DNA of 64,000 nucleotides from an uncultured Pelagibacteraceae bacterium (GTDB lineage Bacteria; Pseudomonadota; Alphaproteobacteria; Pelagibacterales; Pelagibacteraceae): NCBI GenBank assembly GCA_902622805.1, contig CACNRG010000003.1, positions 1 to 64,000 of the forward strand, read 5' to 3'. Shown piece by piece: positions 19,828 to 30,673 of this stretch (position 1 is its first letter; each line of letters starts with the position of its first letter). The notes under the pieces were generated by a model. It saw only the letters and a program-made list of their open reading frames with translations, ran no database searches and was not told where the DNA came from. The position numbers and the translations under genes were made by a program.

Positions 19828-20409
19828 TTAATTTGTGGTTTGTTGAATTAGTTTTGCTTTTTCTTTTTGTTTTTTCTCTCTTTTTATTCTTCTCTCTGCT
19901 TTTTCGATAGCCTCTACTAAATCTTTTTGAGTAAATAAGTTTAAAGCGACAGGGTCTTTAGGATTTAAATTATTATAGTTCCAATAACTTTTATTTCTAA
20001 TCGCAGTTACAGAGTTTTTGGTAACACCAACTAATTTTGCTATCTGAGAGTCTTTTAAAATATTATGCTGACGGATTAACCAAAGTGCTGAGTCAGGTTT
20101 ATCTTGTCTTTTAGATAGCGGAATGTATTTTTTAGTCTTTTTATCAGAATTGGAGATTTCAATATCAGAACTTTTTATTACCAAAGGTCTATTTTCATCC
20201 TTAGATGAAAGTTCTATTTCTTCTCTAGTAAGTTGTCCTGAAATAATTGGATTGTACGCTTTAATTCCTTTTGCAACTTCTCCATCTGCAATACCTTGAA
20301 TTTCAACTTCGTGTAATTTACAAAAGTCAGCTATTTGTTTAAATGTAAGGGTTGTATTTTCAACAAGCCAAACAGCAGTTGCCATTGGCATTAATGGAGC
20401 ATTTGACAT
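19828..20409 (-). CDS. trcR: DUF1013 family protein / cell-cycle transcriptional regulator TrcR-like
   Basis: PLMPMATAVWLVENTTLTFKQIADFCKLHEVEIQGIADGEVA…; typical alphaproteobacterial DUF1013 sequence. Confidence 0.85.
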   Translation of the reverse strand: MSNAPLMPMATAVWLVENTTLTFKQIADFCKLHEVEIQGIADGEVAKGIKAYNPIISGQLTREEIELSSKDENRPLVIKSSDIEISNSDKKTKKYIPLSKRQDKPDSALWLIRQHNILKDSQIAKLVGVTKNSVTAIRNKSYWNYNNLNPKDPVALNLFTQKDLVEAIEKAERRIKREKKQKEKAKLIQQTTN

Positions 20410-20640
20410 TTAATTTTTTTTCTCTGATTTAAAATTTTGAAATTTTTTATTGAACTTACTTATTCTTCCTTTATCCATCAGTTTCTGTTTACCACCTGTC
20501 CATGCAGCATGAGATTTTGGATCTATTTCTAGTTTTAGAATCTCACCTTCTTTCCCCCAGGTAGATTTAGTTTCAAATTGTGTACCATCAGTCATTTCAA
20601 CTTTTATAGAGTGGTAGTTTGGATGAATATTTTTTTTCAT
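20410..20640 (-). CDS. rpmE: 50S ribosomal protein L31 (bL31)
   Basis: [32 protein letters not shown]…[14 protein letters not shown]. Confidence 0.95.
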   Translation of the reverse strand: MKKNIHPNYHSIKVEMTDGTQFETKSTWGKEGEILKLEIDPKSHAAWTGGKQKLMDKGRISKFNKKFQNFKSEKKN

Positions 20641-20675
20641 GACGAGACTTATAACAAAAGAAATTTCTAAAACAA

Positions 20676-21416
20676 TTAAAAGTTATTCAATTTTTCAAGT
20701 AATTTTGAATTAATGTCAGTGCTGGAGGCAATAATTTTGATATTTTTATTAGTTGATAGATTAATCTCATTTAGTACTCCGCCAGCTTCTTTTACTAAAA
20801 TAATACCAGCTGCAATATCCCAGAGATGTAGATTATCTTGAAAATATCCGTCATATTTTCCGGCTGCTACATATGCCATATCGAGAGCTGCACATCCTGA
20901 TTTTCTGTAAGGCAAATTAATTTCATTTTGAATTTTGCCTCCAGTTGCAAACAAACAATTATCTATTTCATTTTTTTTTGAAACCCGTATTCTTTGATTG
21001 TTAAAAAAAGCACCATTTTCTTTTTCTGCAAAAAACATTTCATTTTTTATGGGATCAAAAATTAATCCTGAGACAATTTCATTATTAGATTTTAGTGCTA
21101 TTGAAATAGCAAAATGAGGAATGCCATGTAAAAAATTTATAGTTCCATCAATTGGATCTATGACCCAAGTGTTATTTTTATCCTTATTATTTTCAATTCC
21201 ACTTTCTTCACTAATAATAGAATAATTTGGCCTGGCTTTTTTAAGTTCTTCAATAATTATTTTTTCTGCTTTTAAATCTGAATTAGTAACAAAGTCTGTC
21301 GGGCCTTTTTTAGAAACTTGTAATTTTTCAATTTCACCAAAATCTCTAATCAAAACTTTTGAGGCTTTTTCACTTGCCTTTATCATAATATTTAAATTTG
21401 CTGATATTGAGTTCAC
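20676..21416 (-). CDS. suhB: Inositol monophosphatase family protein
   Basis: [50 protein letters not shown]. Confidence 0.93.
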   Translation of the reverse strand: MNSISANLNIMIKASEKASKVLIRDFGEIEKLQVSKKGPTDFVTNSDLKAEKIIIEELKKARPNYSIISEESGIENNKDKNNTWVIDPIDGTINFLHGIPHFAISIALKSNNEIVSGLIFDPIKNEMFFAEKENGAFFNNQRIRVSKKNEIDNCLFATGGKIQNEINLPYRKSGCAALDMAYVAAGKYDGYFQDNLHLWDIAAGIILVKEAGGVLNEINLSTNKNIKIIASSTDINSKLLEKLNNF

Positions 21417-21420
21417 AAAA

Positions 21421-21981
21421 TTAAACCTTTTTTATATATTCTAAATTTCTTGTATCAATAATAACTTCATCTCCAGCTTCGATAAAAGGAGGAACTTGAA
21501 TATGTAATCCATTATTTAATACTGCTGGTTTATAGGATGATGATACCGTCTGACCTTTCAATGCAGCATCTGTAAATTCAATTTTACAATTAACTTGATT
21601 GGGCAAATCTATAGAAATAGGTCTTTCATTATAAAAACTTACAGATACATTTAAATTTTCAGTTAATAATTTACCTTTTTCACCTATCACATCTTTTTTA
21701 ATTTCAATTTGCTCGAATGATTTAGGGTCTATAAAAAAGTAATTATTTTCATCCTCATACAAATAATTAAAATTAGTTTCCTCTACTGATGCTTTCTCAA
21801 CAGTTTCATTAGATCTAAATCTCTCATTTAATTTTGTATTTTTATTAACACTTTTCATTTCCACTTGAGCAAATGCTCCACCTTTACCAGGTTTTACGTG
21901 TTGAGTTTTTAGCACTTGCCATAAGTCGTTTTTAAATTCCAATAGCATTCCAACTCTTATCTCATTTGCATTTATTTTCAT
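21421..21981 (-). CDS. efp: Elongation factor P
   Basis: MKINANEIRVGMLLEFKNDLWQVLKTQHVKPGKGGAFAQVEMKSV. Confidence 0.96.
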   Translation of the reverse strand: MKINANEIRVGMLLEFKNDLWQVLKTQHVKPGKGGAFAQVEMKSVNKNTKLNERFRSNETVEKASVEETNFNYLYEDENNYFFIDPKSFEQIEIKKDVIGEKGKLLTENLNVSVSFYNERPISIDLPNQVNCKIEFTDAALKGQTVSSSYKPAVLNNGLHIQVPPFIEAGDEVIIDTRNLEYIKKV

Positions 21982-22610
21982 TTTAATAATTTAACTGCTT
22001 CTTCTGGTTTTAATTTCTTATTGTTCCAAACGTAACTTGAGATAGCTAAAAAATCTGCCTTGTTCAACAAAAGTTTTTTATAATTTAAATTATTAATACC
22101 TCCTATAGCTACCACAGGAATAATTGATGTTTTTTTAAGTTTTTTAATTATACTAACATTAGCTCTAAATTTTACTTTTTTTGTCTTTGTCGAATTAAAA
22201 GCACCAAAAGCTATGTAATCAGCTTTATTTTTATCAGCTATTTTTGCAAGTCTTAAGGAGTTATGACAGGTTACACCTATAATCTTTTTTTTTAATAATT
22301 TTCTTGCATTAGTAATATTCATATCCTTTTGACCTATATGGCATCCATCTGCATTAATCTTTTTTGCTAATACAGGGTCATCATTTATTAAAAATTTAAC
22401 TTTAAATTTCTTACAAATTTTTATTAATTTTTTTGCTATTTTGAGTTTATTTTCATACTTATCTTTTTTTAATCTTAATTGGAAAAAACTTATTTTATTA
22501 GACTTAAGAACTTTGATTAAGTCTCCATAAAAAGATTCAAAAATTTTATTTGGAGAAATTAAATAAAGAAACTTTTTTTTATTAATTTTCAAGTTCCTTC
22601 GACCATTCAC
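21978..22610 (-). CDS. thiE: Thiamine phosphate synthase
   Basis: ISFFQLRLKKD, FLINDDPVLAKKINADGCHIGQKDM, IIGVTCHNS, PVVAIGGIN; exact start uncertain because of overlap with fba. Confidence 0.9.
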   Translation of the reverse strand: MNGRRNLKINKKKFLYLISPNKIFESFYGDLIKVLKSNKISFFQLRLKKDKYENKLKIAKKLIKICKKFKVKFLINDDPVLAKKINADGCHIGQKDMNITNARKLLKKKIIGVTCHNSLRLAKIADKNKADYIAFGAFNSTKTKKVKFRANVSIIKKLKKTSIIPVVAIGGINNLNYKKLLLNKADFLAISSYVWNNKKLKPEEAVKLLK

Positions 22611-23589
22611 TTTTAGCTGCCAAAGTATTCATTTTTGCCCTATGGTTGAATACTTTTTGAGTACCTTCAATATCATTTAAATTTTTTGACCAATATTTTA
22701 GAGCACTTTGTTGCAAAGCTCTTCCATACGAGTAAGTCATGATGAAGTTTGTCTTGTTTTCTTTATTTATCAAATTTAAGTTTTCTGTTGCTTCAACTTC
22801 TGCTTGGCCACCCGATAAAAAAGCAATTCCTGGGACCTCAGATGGAACTGAATTTTTAAGACATTCAATTGTTAATTTTGCAACTTCCTTACCTGGAATT
22901 TTTTTACCAGAGTCAGTTCCTGCTAGAATCATATTTGGTTTTAAAATTACACCTGTCAGGTCTATCTTATGTAATATTAACTCTTCAAAACATCTTTTTA
23001 TTACCTCGGTTGTTTTTATAAGACAATCTTGAGCTGAGTGGTTTCCATCCATTAAAACTTCTGGCTCTACTATTGGTACCATATTACATTCTTGTACCAA
23101 TGCCGAATATCTAGCAAGTGCATGGGCGTTTGAATGTATTGCAAGTTTACTAGGATGTTCTTTAGTTATATTATAAACTCCTCTCCATTTTGTGAATCTA
23201 GCACCGAGCTTATAATACTCTTTTAATCTATCTCTAAGACCATCCAAGCCTTCAGTAATTTTTTCGTTTGGAGAATTTGCTAAAATTTTAGCACCTGTGT
23301 CAACTTTTATACCTGGAACAGAATTTACTGAAGTAATTAGTTCTGGAACATTTTTTTTATTTAATAATCTTTGTTTTATAGTTTCATCATAAAGTATCAC
23401 CCCCCCAATACAGTCTGACATGCTACTAGAACTAAAAAGAGTCTGTCTAAAAGATAATCTATTTTCAGGTGTTGATGGTACATTTACAGCCTCTAATCTT
23501 TTTGACATAGTTGCTGTACTTTCATCAGCAGCAAGTATTCCTTTGCCATTAGATATAATTTTCAAGGCTATTGAATTTAGTTCAGACAT
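22582..23589 (-). CDS. fbaB: Class I fructose-bisphosphate aldolase
   Basis: GKGILAADESTATMSKRLEAVNV, ENRLSFRQTLF, GARFTKWRGVYNI, PIVEPEVLMDG, VILKPNM, PGIAFLSGGQ. Confidence 0.95.
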   Translation of the reverse strand: MSELNSIALKIISNGKGILAADESTATMSKRLEAVNVPSTPENRLSFRQTLFSSSSMSDCIGGVILYDETIKQRLLNKKNVPELITSVNSVPGIKVDTGAKILANSPNEKITEGLDGLRDRLKEYYKLGARFTKWRGVYNITKEHPSKLAIHSNAHALARYSALVQECNMVPIVEPEVLMDGNHSAQDCLIKTTEVIKRCFEELILHKIDLTGVILKPNMILAGTDSGKKIPGKEVAKLTIECLKNSVPSEVPGIAFLSGGQAEVEATENLNLINKENKTNFIMTYSYGRALQQSALKYWSKNLNDIEGTQKVFNHRAKMNTLAAKSEWSKELEN

Positions 23590-23592
23590 ATT

Positions 23593-24771
23593 TTATTTAA
23601 GAGCGCTTATACCAGGAAGTATTTTTCCTTCAAGATATTCTAAAAAAGCTCCACCTGCAGTTGAAACAAAATTAAAATTATTAATTGCATTAATTTTATT
23701 AATAACAGCAATTGTATCTCCACCCCCTGCAACTGAATAAATTAAATTTGATTTAAAATTTTTTACTATAGATTTAGCTATTTCATAACTGCCATTAGCA
23801 AAATCGGGATTTTCAAAATACCCAGCTGGACCATTCCACAAAATAGTTTTGCTTGAATTTATTAAACTATCTATTTTTTTTATAGTTTTAGGTCCTATAT
23901 CTAAAATCATATCATCATCTTTTATATCAATTAAATCTTTTACATTAGGTTTGTCATCAAGCTTTTTTCCAGTAACAACATCTTCAGGATATATAATTGA
24001 ACAAGAATTTTCTTTAGATTTATCAAATATTTTTGAAATCATTTCATCACAGTTTTTTTCAAAAATAGATTTACCGATTGAAAATTTTTTGAAATTTAAG
24101 ATATTATTAGCCATTCCACCAACAAAAATTATGTTATCAAATTTAGGAATTAAATTTTCAATAATACCAATTTTCGTAGAGATTTTAGACCCACCAATTA
24201 TACAAGTAATTGGTTTTTTTATATCGTTAGTAATTTTTTCAAGAGCGTTCACTTCAGAATTTAGCTGAAGACCTGCATAAGATGGTAAATATTTTGTAAT
24301 ATTAGCGACCGAAGCGTGAGCTCTATGAGAACAAGAAAAAGCGTCATTTACATAAATATCACCAAAAGAAGCCAAATGTTTAGCAAAAGCTAAATCATTT
24401 TTTTCTTCCTCTGAATAAAATCTAATATTTTCTAAAATTAAAACATTTTGATTTAAATTTTTAAATAAATCTTTATCATTTATTTTTCTAATATCTTCAC
24501 TTAATAATTTTATCTTTTTGTTTATTTTTGTTTCTAGATTATCACGAATTGGTTTCATGGATAATTCATTATGAATTTTGCCATTTGGTCTACCAACGTG
24601 AGATATTATTATTATTCTAGCTTTTTTCTCTAATAAAAAATTTATAATTGGAAGTATTTTTTTTATTCTCGTATCATCTTTAATTATTCCGTTTTTTAAA
24701 GGAACATTTAAATCTAATCGTAAGAGAACTCTTTTGCCACCCAGGTTTTGCAGATCTTGAATAGCCTTCAT
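23593..24771 (-). CDS. pgk: Phosphoglycerate kinase
   Basis: KRVLLRLDLNVPLKNG, FAKHLASFGDIYVNDAFSCSHRAHASV, VGGMANN, NGPAGYFE. Confidence 0.97.
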   Translation of the reverse strand: MKAIQDLQNLGGKRVLLRLDLNVPLKNGIIKDDTRIKKILPIINFLLEKKARIIIISHVGRPNGKIHNELSMKPIRDNLETKINKKIKLLSEDIRKINDKDLFKNLNQNVLILENIRFYSEEEKNDLAFAKHLASFGDIYVNDAFSCSHRAHASVANITKYLPSYAGLQLNSEVNALEKITNDIKKPITCIIGGSKISTKIGIIENLIPKFDNIIFVGGMANNILNFKKFSIGKSIFEKNCDEMISKIFDKSKENSCSIIYPEDVVTGKKLDDKPNVKDLIDIKDDDMILDIGPKTIKKIDSLINSSKTILWNGPAGYFENPDFANGSYEIAKSIVKNFKSNLIYSVAGGGDTIAVINKINAINNFNFVSTAGGAFLEYLEGKILPGISALK

Positions 24772-25778
24772 TAAGAATTATTATAAATATATTCTGCAAT
24801 ATCGCACATTCTATTTGAAAAACCCCACTCATTATCATACCAAGCTGAAATTTTTCCCATATTAGTTCCAATTACATTAGTCAAAGATGCATCAATTATT
24901 GCCGACGCTGGGTTATGATTAAAATCAATCGAAACTAATTTTTCATATGTAATATTTAAAACTGAATTACTTTGTTTTTTTATGTATTCTTCGAAAGTTT
25001 TATTAATTTCATCTTTAGTTAAATTTTCTTTAGTACAAAAAACTAGCTCTACCAAAGAAACATTTGGAGTGGGGACTCTCATTGCAATACCTTCAAGTTT
25101 TCCTTTTAAAGAGGGAATAATTTCTCCAATTGCTTTTGAGGCTCCTGTAGAAGTTGGTACTATAGATTGACTTGCAGATCTTGCTCTTCTTGGATCTTTG
25201 TGAGAATTATCTAATATTCTTTGATCGCTCGTAAAAGCATGTATCGTGGTCATAAATCCTTTTACGATTTTGAATTTGTCATTTAAAACGTTCACAACAG
25301 GAGCTAAACAATTTGTTGTACAGGATGCTGCTGAAATTATTTCATCGTTTTTTTCAATTTTTTTTTCATTTACACCAAATACAATTGTTTTGTCAGCATT
25401 TTTACATGGTGCAGATACAATTACTTTTTTTGCACCATTCTTTATATGTGGAATCAGCTTTTCCTTTGAGTTAAATTTTCCTGTGCACTCAAAAACATAA
25501 TCCACATCAAATTTTTTCCAATCTATTTTCTCAAGTTTTGTTTCCTGACTAAATGTAATTCTATTACGATCTATAATAAGTTTATCATCATCAAATTTAA
25601 TTTCTGAATTAAACTTACCATGAACAGAATCATATTTTAAAAGAGTTGAGCTTGTCTCAAGATTAGTTCTATTATTAATGTGTTTAATTTCTATTTTTTT
25701 ATTATTATTCTCAATTATAGATCTAATAATCATTCTTCCTATTCTTCCCAATCCATTAATTCCAATTTTTAATTTCAT
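24771..25778 (-). CDS. gap: Glyceraldehyde-3-phosphate dehydrogenase
   Basis: IGINGLGRIGRMIIR, SAASCTTNCLAPVVNVL, HAFTSDQRILD, WYDNEWGFSNRM. Confidence 0.97.
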   Translation of the reverse strand: MKLKIGINGLGRIGRMIIRSIIENNNKKIEIKHINNRTNLETSSTLLKYDSVHGKFNSEIKFDDDKLIIDRNRITFSQETKLEKIDWKKFDVDYVFECTGKFNSKEKLIPHIKNGAKKVIVSAPCKNADKTIVFGVNEKKIEKNDEIISAASCTTNCLAPVVNVLNDKFKIVKGFMTTIHAFTSDQRILDNSHKDPRRARSASQSIVPTSTGASKAIGEIIPSLKGKLEGIAMRVPTPNVSLVELVFCTKENLTKDEINKTFEEYIKKQSNSVLNITYEKLVSIDFNHNPASAIIDASLTNVIGTNMGKISAWYDNEWGFSNRMCDIAEYIYNNS

Positions 25779-27778
25779 AATTTTTCTTTAATTTTTTTAA
25801 CTATACTTTCGGTACTTATTCCAAAATGATCATAAATTTTCTTATAAGGAGCACTTTTTCCAAAATCATCAATCCCAAAATTTAAACCATTGTAGCCAGT
25901 ATATTTCTTCCAATAATTTGTTTCAGAAGCTTCTATAGATACAACAAGATCTGTCTCAGCTAAAATTGCACTTTTATAACCTTCACTTTGTTGATCAAAT
26001 AACTCGTGACAAGGCATTGATATAATTTTTGAATAGATACCTTCTGTGGCTAATTTATGACCAACTTCACTTGCTAAACTAGTTTCTGATCCAGTTGCTA
26101 TAATTGTTACTTTTATTTTATCATTTGTTCTCAATATTTCATAAGCACCTGTCGAAGACATATTTTTTACTGAACTCTCAACTCTCACAGGTTTAATTCC
26201 TTGTCTTGTCAATGCAATCACACTCGGTGTATTTTTGCTTTCAAGCGCTAATTGCCAACATTCAAAAGTTTCAATAAGGTCAGAGGGTCTAAAAACATTA
26301 AGATTAGGAATAGATCTCAAACTTGCCAATTGCTCAATTGGCTGATGAGTTGGCCCATCTTCACCAAGGCCAATAGAGTCATGTGTAAATACATATATTA
26401 CTTTTTGTTTCATCATTGCTGCAAGTCTGATCGAAGGTTTACAATAGTCGCTAAATATTAAAAAAGTTCCACCATAGGGTATAAGACCACTATGAAGCGA
26501 AATACCATTCATAATTCCACACATTGCATGCTCCCTAACTCCATAATGAATATAATTTCCTGAGAAATCATTTGATTTAATAATTTTATGATTTTTAGTT
26601 TTTGTATTATTTGAACCAGCTAAGTCAGCTGATCCACCTATTAAACATTGAAGTTCTGAAACTATTTCTAGAAATTTTTCAGAACATTTTCTTGTTGCTA
26701 ATGGTTCTAAAGTTTTTAAATATTCTGTTTTTGTTCTATCTATGGCTTTAGAAATAACATTTCTTAGAACATTGTTTTCTAGAGGAAAATCTTTTTTAAA
26801 ATTTTTTCCTAAAGACCACCCTAACCAATTTAATTTTTTAAGTTTTTTACTAAAATTTTTTTCGTGCTTTTCAGCTTTTTTTGATGCTCTTTCTCCGATT
26901 ATTTTCCACCCATTAATTAAATTTTTTGGAATTTCGAATGGTTTACAATCCCATTTTAATTTTTTTCTTACTAATTTTATTTCTTCTTCTCCTAATGGAC
27001 TTCCATGAGAGGAGGCCCTACCTCCTTTATTTGGAGATCCATAACCAATTATTGTTTTACATGAAATCGCTACTGGTTTTTTTGATTTTTGTGCTTTTTT
27101 TAGGGCTTTTGATATTTCTTTAAAATTATGTCCATTAATTTTTATAAAATCCCAACCATAACTTCTAAACCTTTTTTCATGATCATCTGAAACTGCCAGG
27201 CTAGTTGGACCATCAATTGAAATTGAATTATTATCAAAAAGTAAAATAAGATTTTTTAATTTCAAATGTCCAGCCAAACTTAATGCTTCATGACTAATTC
27301 CCTCCATTAGACAACCATCACCTGCGAGTACATAAGTTTTGTGATTAATAATTTCTTTTCCAACTTTTTTTTTTAAAATTTCTTCAGAGATAGCAAAACC
27401 CACTGCATTTGATATACCCTGACCTAATGGACCTGTTGTAGTTTCTATACCACTGTTAGGATGATATTCTGGATGTCCCGCACATATAGAGTTGAGTTGT
27501 CTAAAATTTTTAATATCATTTAAGGAAACACTTTTGTATCCAGTTAGATGTAAAAGTGAGTAAAGCAACATCGATCCGTGCCCGGCAGAAAGTACAAATC
27601 TGTCTCTATTAATCCAACTCGGATTTTTTGGGTTAAAGTTAAGAAAATCTCTAAATAAAACTGTTGCTACATCAGCCATTCCCATAGGCATACCCGGATG
27701 ACCAGAATTTGCCTTTTGAACAGCATCAATAGATAAAAATCTTATACAATTAGCTAAGTTGGTATATTCTTTATTCAA
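25775..27778 (-). CDS. tkt: Transketolase
   Basis: SIDAVQKANSGHPGMPMGMADVATVLF, DRFVLSAGHGSMLLYSLLHLTGY, GDGCLMEGISHEA. Confidence 0.97.
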   Translation of the reverse strand: MNKEYTNLANCIRFLSIDAVQKANSGHPGMPMGMADVATVLFRDFLNFNPKNPSWINRDRFVLSAGHGSMLLYSLLHLTGYKSVSLNDIKNFRQLNSICAGHPEYHPNSGIETTTGPLGQGISNAVGFAISEEILKKKVGKEIINHKTYVLAGDGCLMEGISHEALSLAGHLKLKNLILLFDNNSISIDGPTSLAVSDDHEKRFRSYGWDFIKINGHNFKEISKALKKAQKSKKPVAISCKTIIGYGSPNKGGRASSHGSPLGEEEIKLVRKKLKWDCKPFEIPKNLINGWKIIGERASKKAEKHEKNFSKKLKKLNWLGWSLGKNFKKDFPLENNVLRNVISKAIDRTKTEYLKTLEPLATRKCSEKFLEIVSELQCLIGGSADLAGSNNTKTKNHKIIKSNDFSGNYIHYGVREHAMCGIMNGISLHSGLIPYGGTFLIFSDYCKPSIRLAAMMKQKVIYVFTHDSIGLGEDGPTHQPIEQLASLRSIPNLNVFRPSDLIETFECWQLALESKNTPSVIALTRQGIKPVRVESSVKNMSSTGAYEILRTNDKIKVTIIATGSETSLASEVGHKLATEGIYSKIISMPCHELFDQQSEGYKSAILAETDLVVSIEASETNYWKKYTGYNGLNFGIDDFGKSAPYKKIYDHFGISTESIVKKIKEKL

Positions 27779-27831
27779 AATTATCCTGTGTAGACTTAGA
27801 AGAATCTATTTAATATTATAAATATATATAT

Positions 27832-28155
27832 ATGAATTCTATAACTGAAAAAGAAAAAAAACTTAGTTCTGCATTAGAAAGATTAAGAAAATTAAATTTT
27901 AAAAATCCAGAATTAGACAAAAGTATTGTAGAATTTAATGATAAAAAAAATCAATTAGAAATTGAAAAAAAAGAGCTTGAAGATAAATATAACTTGTTAA
28001 AAGAGGATTACGACGTTTTATCTGGAAAAATAGAGGAGATAAAAGATAAAGAAAAACTAGAGGAGAGAAAACAAATTGAATTTTCAGAAAAAATTGATGA
28101 ATTAAATCAAGAAACAGATATTTTATTAGAGGAAATTGACAAATGGCAAACGTAA
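27832..28155 (+). CDS. Coiled-coil protein (DUF4164-like) upstream of zapA
   Basis: E/K-rich heptads; overlaps zapA start. Confidence 0.7.
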   Translation: MNSITEKEKKLSSALERLRKLNFKNPELDKSIVEFNDKKNQLEIEKKELEDKYNLLKEDYDVLSGKIEEIKDKEKLEERKQIEFSEKIDELNQETDILLEEIDKWQT

Positions 28156-28586
28156 GTATCAAATTTAATGGTAAAGAATTTTTATTATCTTGCGATGATG
28201 GTCAAGAAGAACATTTAGAGGAACTTTTAATACAATTAAATCAAAAATTTAATGAGCTTAAAAACGATCTTGGAAATTTAGGTGAAAATAAATTACTTTT
28301 AATAACAGCAGTAAAAGTAATGGATGAATACCATGAAACAAAAAAAAAAGTTGAGCAAAAAAAAAATGAATTAAAAGAGCTTTCAAATAAATTTAGAGAA
28401 TTAAAAAATTTAGTTTATGACTATAAAGAAAAAAAAGAAGACGAAATAGATAGACTAATAAAAAGACATGATAATTTAAAACTTGAAATTGAAAATAATC
28501 AAAAAAATTATGAAAAATTAATTGATCAAACTGCTGATGAGATATCAAATTTCATAGATAAAGCTAATTTAGAAAAATTATCTTAA
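28143..28586 (+). CDS. zapA: Cell division protein ZapA-like
   Basis: MANVSIKFNGKEFLLSCDDGQEEHLEELLIQLNQKFNEL…LLITAVKVMDEY. Confidence 0.85.
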   Translation: MANVSIKFNGKEFLLSCDDGQEEHLEELLIQLNQKFNELKNDLGNLGENKLLLITAVKVMDEYHETKKKVEQKKNELKELSNKFRELKNLVYDYKEKKEDEIDRLIKRHDNLKLEIENNQKNYEKLIDQTADEISNFIDKANLEKLS

Positions 28587-28595
28587 GAAATACTA

Positions 28596-29141
28596 GTGAA
28601 TAAATCCTCTATTAGAAAAAAAATATTAAAACTAAGAAAAAAAAAATATTCAAAAAATTTATCTATTGATTTAATTAAGCTTTCAAAATTTTTAGATAAA
28701 AAGAGATTTACCTCAAAAATTATTGGAGGCTATTATCCATTCAACTATGAATTAAATATATTAAATATATTAGAAAAATTTGAAAAAAAAAATTACATAA
28801 TTTCATTACCTAAAATCAGTAAAAACAATCAAATGGATTTTTTTTCATGGTCATTTAAAGAGCCTTTAAAAATTAATAAATATGGCATTCCTGAGACAAC
28901 ATCTAATAAAAAAATTTATCCAAATATTTTATTAATTCCATTGGTTGGATTTGATGATCAATTGAATAGGTTAGGTTATGGGGGAGGTTACTATGATAGA
29001 TATTTATCTAAAGCACAAGACAAACGTAGAATAATTAAAATTGGCGTAGGTTTTTCTTTCCAAAAAATTAAAAACATACCTATAAATAAGTACGATAAAA
29101 AACTTGATTGTATCATTACAGAAAGAGAAATAATTGAATGA
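28596..29141 (+). CDS. 5-formyltetrahydrofolate cyclo-ligase (GTG start)
   Basis: IGGYYPFNYELNI, PNILLIPLVGFDDQLNRLGYGGGYYDRYL. Confidence 0.93.
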   Translation: MNKSSIRKKILKLRKKKYSKNLSIDLIKLSKFLDKKRFTSKIIGGYYPFNYELNILNILEKFEKKNYIISLPKISKNNQMDFFSWSFKEPLKINKYGIPETTSNKKIYPNILLIPLVGFDDQLNRLGYGGGYYDRYLSKAQDKRRIIKIGVGFSFQKIKNIPINKYDKKLDCIITEREIIE

Positions 29142-29944
29142 AAATTTTGTTCTTAGGTGATGTAGTTGGAATTTCTGGAAGTTCAAAAATTTTGAATAAT
29201 TTAAAATCAGAAATAGAAAAAAAAAAAATTGATTTTGTAATTATAAATGGTGAAAACTCAGCAGAAGCAGGAGTGGGTCTTACAGAACAAAACTGTAAAG
29301 ATTTTTTTAATTGTGGAGTAAACGTGATCACAACAGGGAATCATGTTTGGGATCAAAAAGCAATAATGAATTATATTGATAAAGAAAATAGACTTTTAAG
29401 ACCTTATAATTTATTTGAGCCATCACCTGGTAAAGGATTTGGAGTTTATAAAACATCTAATAACAAAAACATTGGAGTTTTGAACCTTATGGGGAATGTA
29501 CATATGAAAAAGTGTGAAGATGTATTTGAGACAGCAAAGAAATTTTTAACAAACAATGTTCTTGGTGAGGATTATGATTTATTGATAGTTGATTTTCATG
29601 CAGAAATTACAAGTGAAAAAAATGCTATTGGTCATTATTTTGATGGGAAAGCCACACTAGTTGTTGGCACGCATACTCATATACCAACTAGTGATGCTCG
29701 TATTTTAAAAAATGGGACAGCTTATCAAACAGATGCAGGTATGTGCGGTGATTATGATTCTGTTATTGGAATGAATAAAGAAAATTCAATTAATAAATTT
29801 CTTAAAGAAAATTCTACTAAACATTATCCTGCTCTAGGAGAGGCTACTTTAAGTGGAGTTATAGTTGATTGTGATTTAAAAACTGGGCTTTCAAAACATG
29901 TAGAAAGTTATATCTTTGGTGATCAATTAAAAAATACATTATAG
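29138..29944 (+). CDS. YmdB-family metallophosphoesterase
   Basis: MKILFLGDVVGISG, VIINGENSAEAGVGLT, VITTGNHVWDQK, DFHAEITSEKNA, VVGTHTHIPTSDARIL. Confidence 0.93.
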   Translation: MKILFLGDVVGISGSSKILNNLKSEIEKKKIDFVIINGENSAEAGVGLTEQNCKDFFNCGVNVITTGNHVWDQKAIMNYIDKENRLLRPYNLFEPSPGKGFGVYKTSNNKNIGVLNLMGNVHMKKCEDVFETAKKFLTNNVLGEDYDLLIVDFHAEITSEKNAIGHYFDGKATLVVGTHTHIPTSDARILKNGTAYQTDAGMCGDYDSVIGMNKENSINKFLKENSTKHYPALGEATLSGVIVDCDLKTGLSKHVESYIFGDQLKNTL

Positions 29945-29947
29945 TTT

Positions 29948-30673
29948 ATGGCAGGACATTCACATTGGGCAGGTATAAAACATAAAAAAGGAAAAGCAGA
30001 TAAGCAAAGATCAAAAATATTTTCAAAACTTTCAAAAGAAATTACTGTTGCAGCTAAACTAGGTGATAAAGATCCAGCAATGAATCCAAGATTGCGTTCA
30101 GCAGTTCAGGCGGCGAGATCTGCTAATATGCCGAAGGATAATATTGAAAGAGCAATAGATAAATCTTCGGTAAATACAGAATCGAACTTCGAAAATTTGA
30201 GATATGAGGGTTTTGGGCCAGATAAAGTTGCAGTGATTGTTGAAACTTTAACAGATAATAAAAATAGAACAGCCTCCAATATTAGAGCAATATTTCAAAA
30301 AGCTGGTGGAAGTCTTGGAACACAAGGATCAGCATCACATAATTTTAACCAGATGGGAGTTATCAAGATTAGTAAAGATGAAATTTCTGAAGAGGAGATA
30401 CTTGAGCTTGCGATAGAAGCTGGTGCAGATGAATGTAAATCAATAGAAAATATTCATGAAATACAGTGCTCAGTAAATGAAATCTATAATGTAAAAAAAA
30501 ATCTTGAAAATAGGATAAACAACTTTATTTCAACAGAAATTGAATGGATACCCTTAAATAGTGTAAAAGTTTCAGACGAAAAACAACAAAAATTAATAGA
30601 ATTTTTTGAAACATTAGAAGATGATGACGATGTTCAGAATATTTTTTTAAATGCAGAGCTTAGAACCAACTGA
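29948..30673 (+). CDS. yebC: YebC/PmpR-family protein
   Basis: MAGHSHWAGIKHKKGKADKQRSKIFSKLSKEITVAAKLG. Confidence 0.95.
   Translation: MAGHSHWAGIKHKKGKADKQRSKIFSKLSKEITVAAKLGDKDPAMNPRLRSAVQAARSANMPKDNIERAIDKSSVNTESNFENLRYEGFGPDKVAVIVETLTDNKNRTASNIRAIFQKAGGSLGTQGSASHNFNQMGVIKISKDEISEEEILELAIEAGADECKSIENIHEIQCSVNEIYNVKKNLENRINNFISTEIEWIPLNSVKVSDEKQQKLIEFFETLEDDDDVQNIFLNAELRTN

Noticed and set aside
23849-24268. 139-aa plus ORF antisense to pgk
   Set aside because: Complement of a highly conserved pgk; no independent coding signal.
28587-28595. Expected 6S RNA (ssrS) site between zapA and 5-formyl-THF cyclo-ligase
   Set aside because: The two genes are separated by only 9 nt, so no 6S RNA can reside here; it must be elsewhere or absent.
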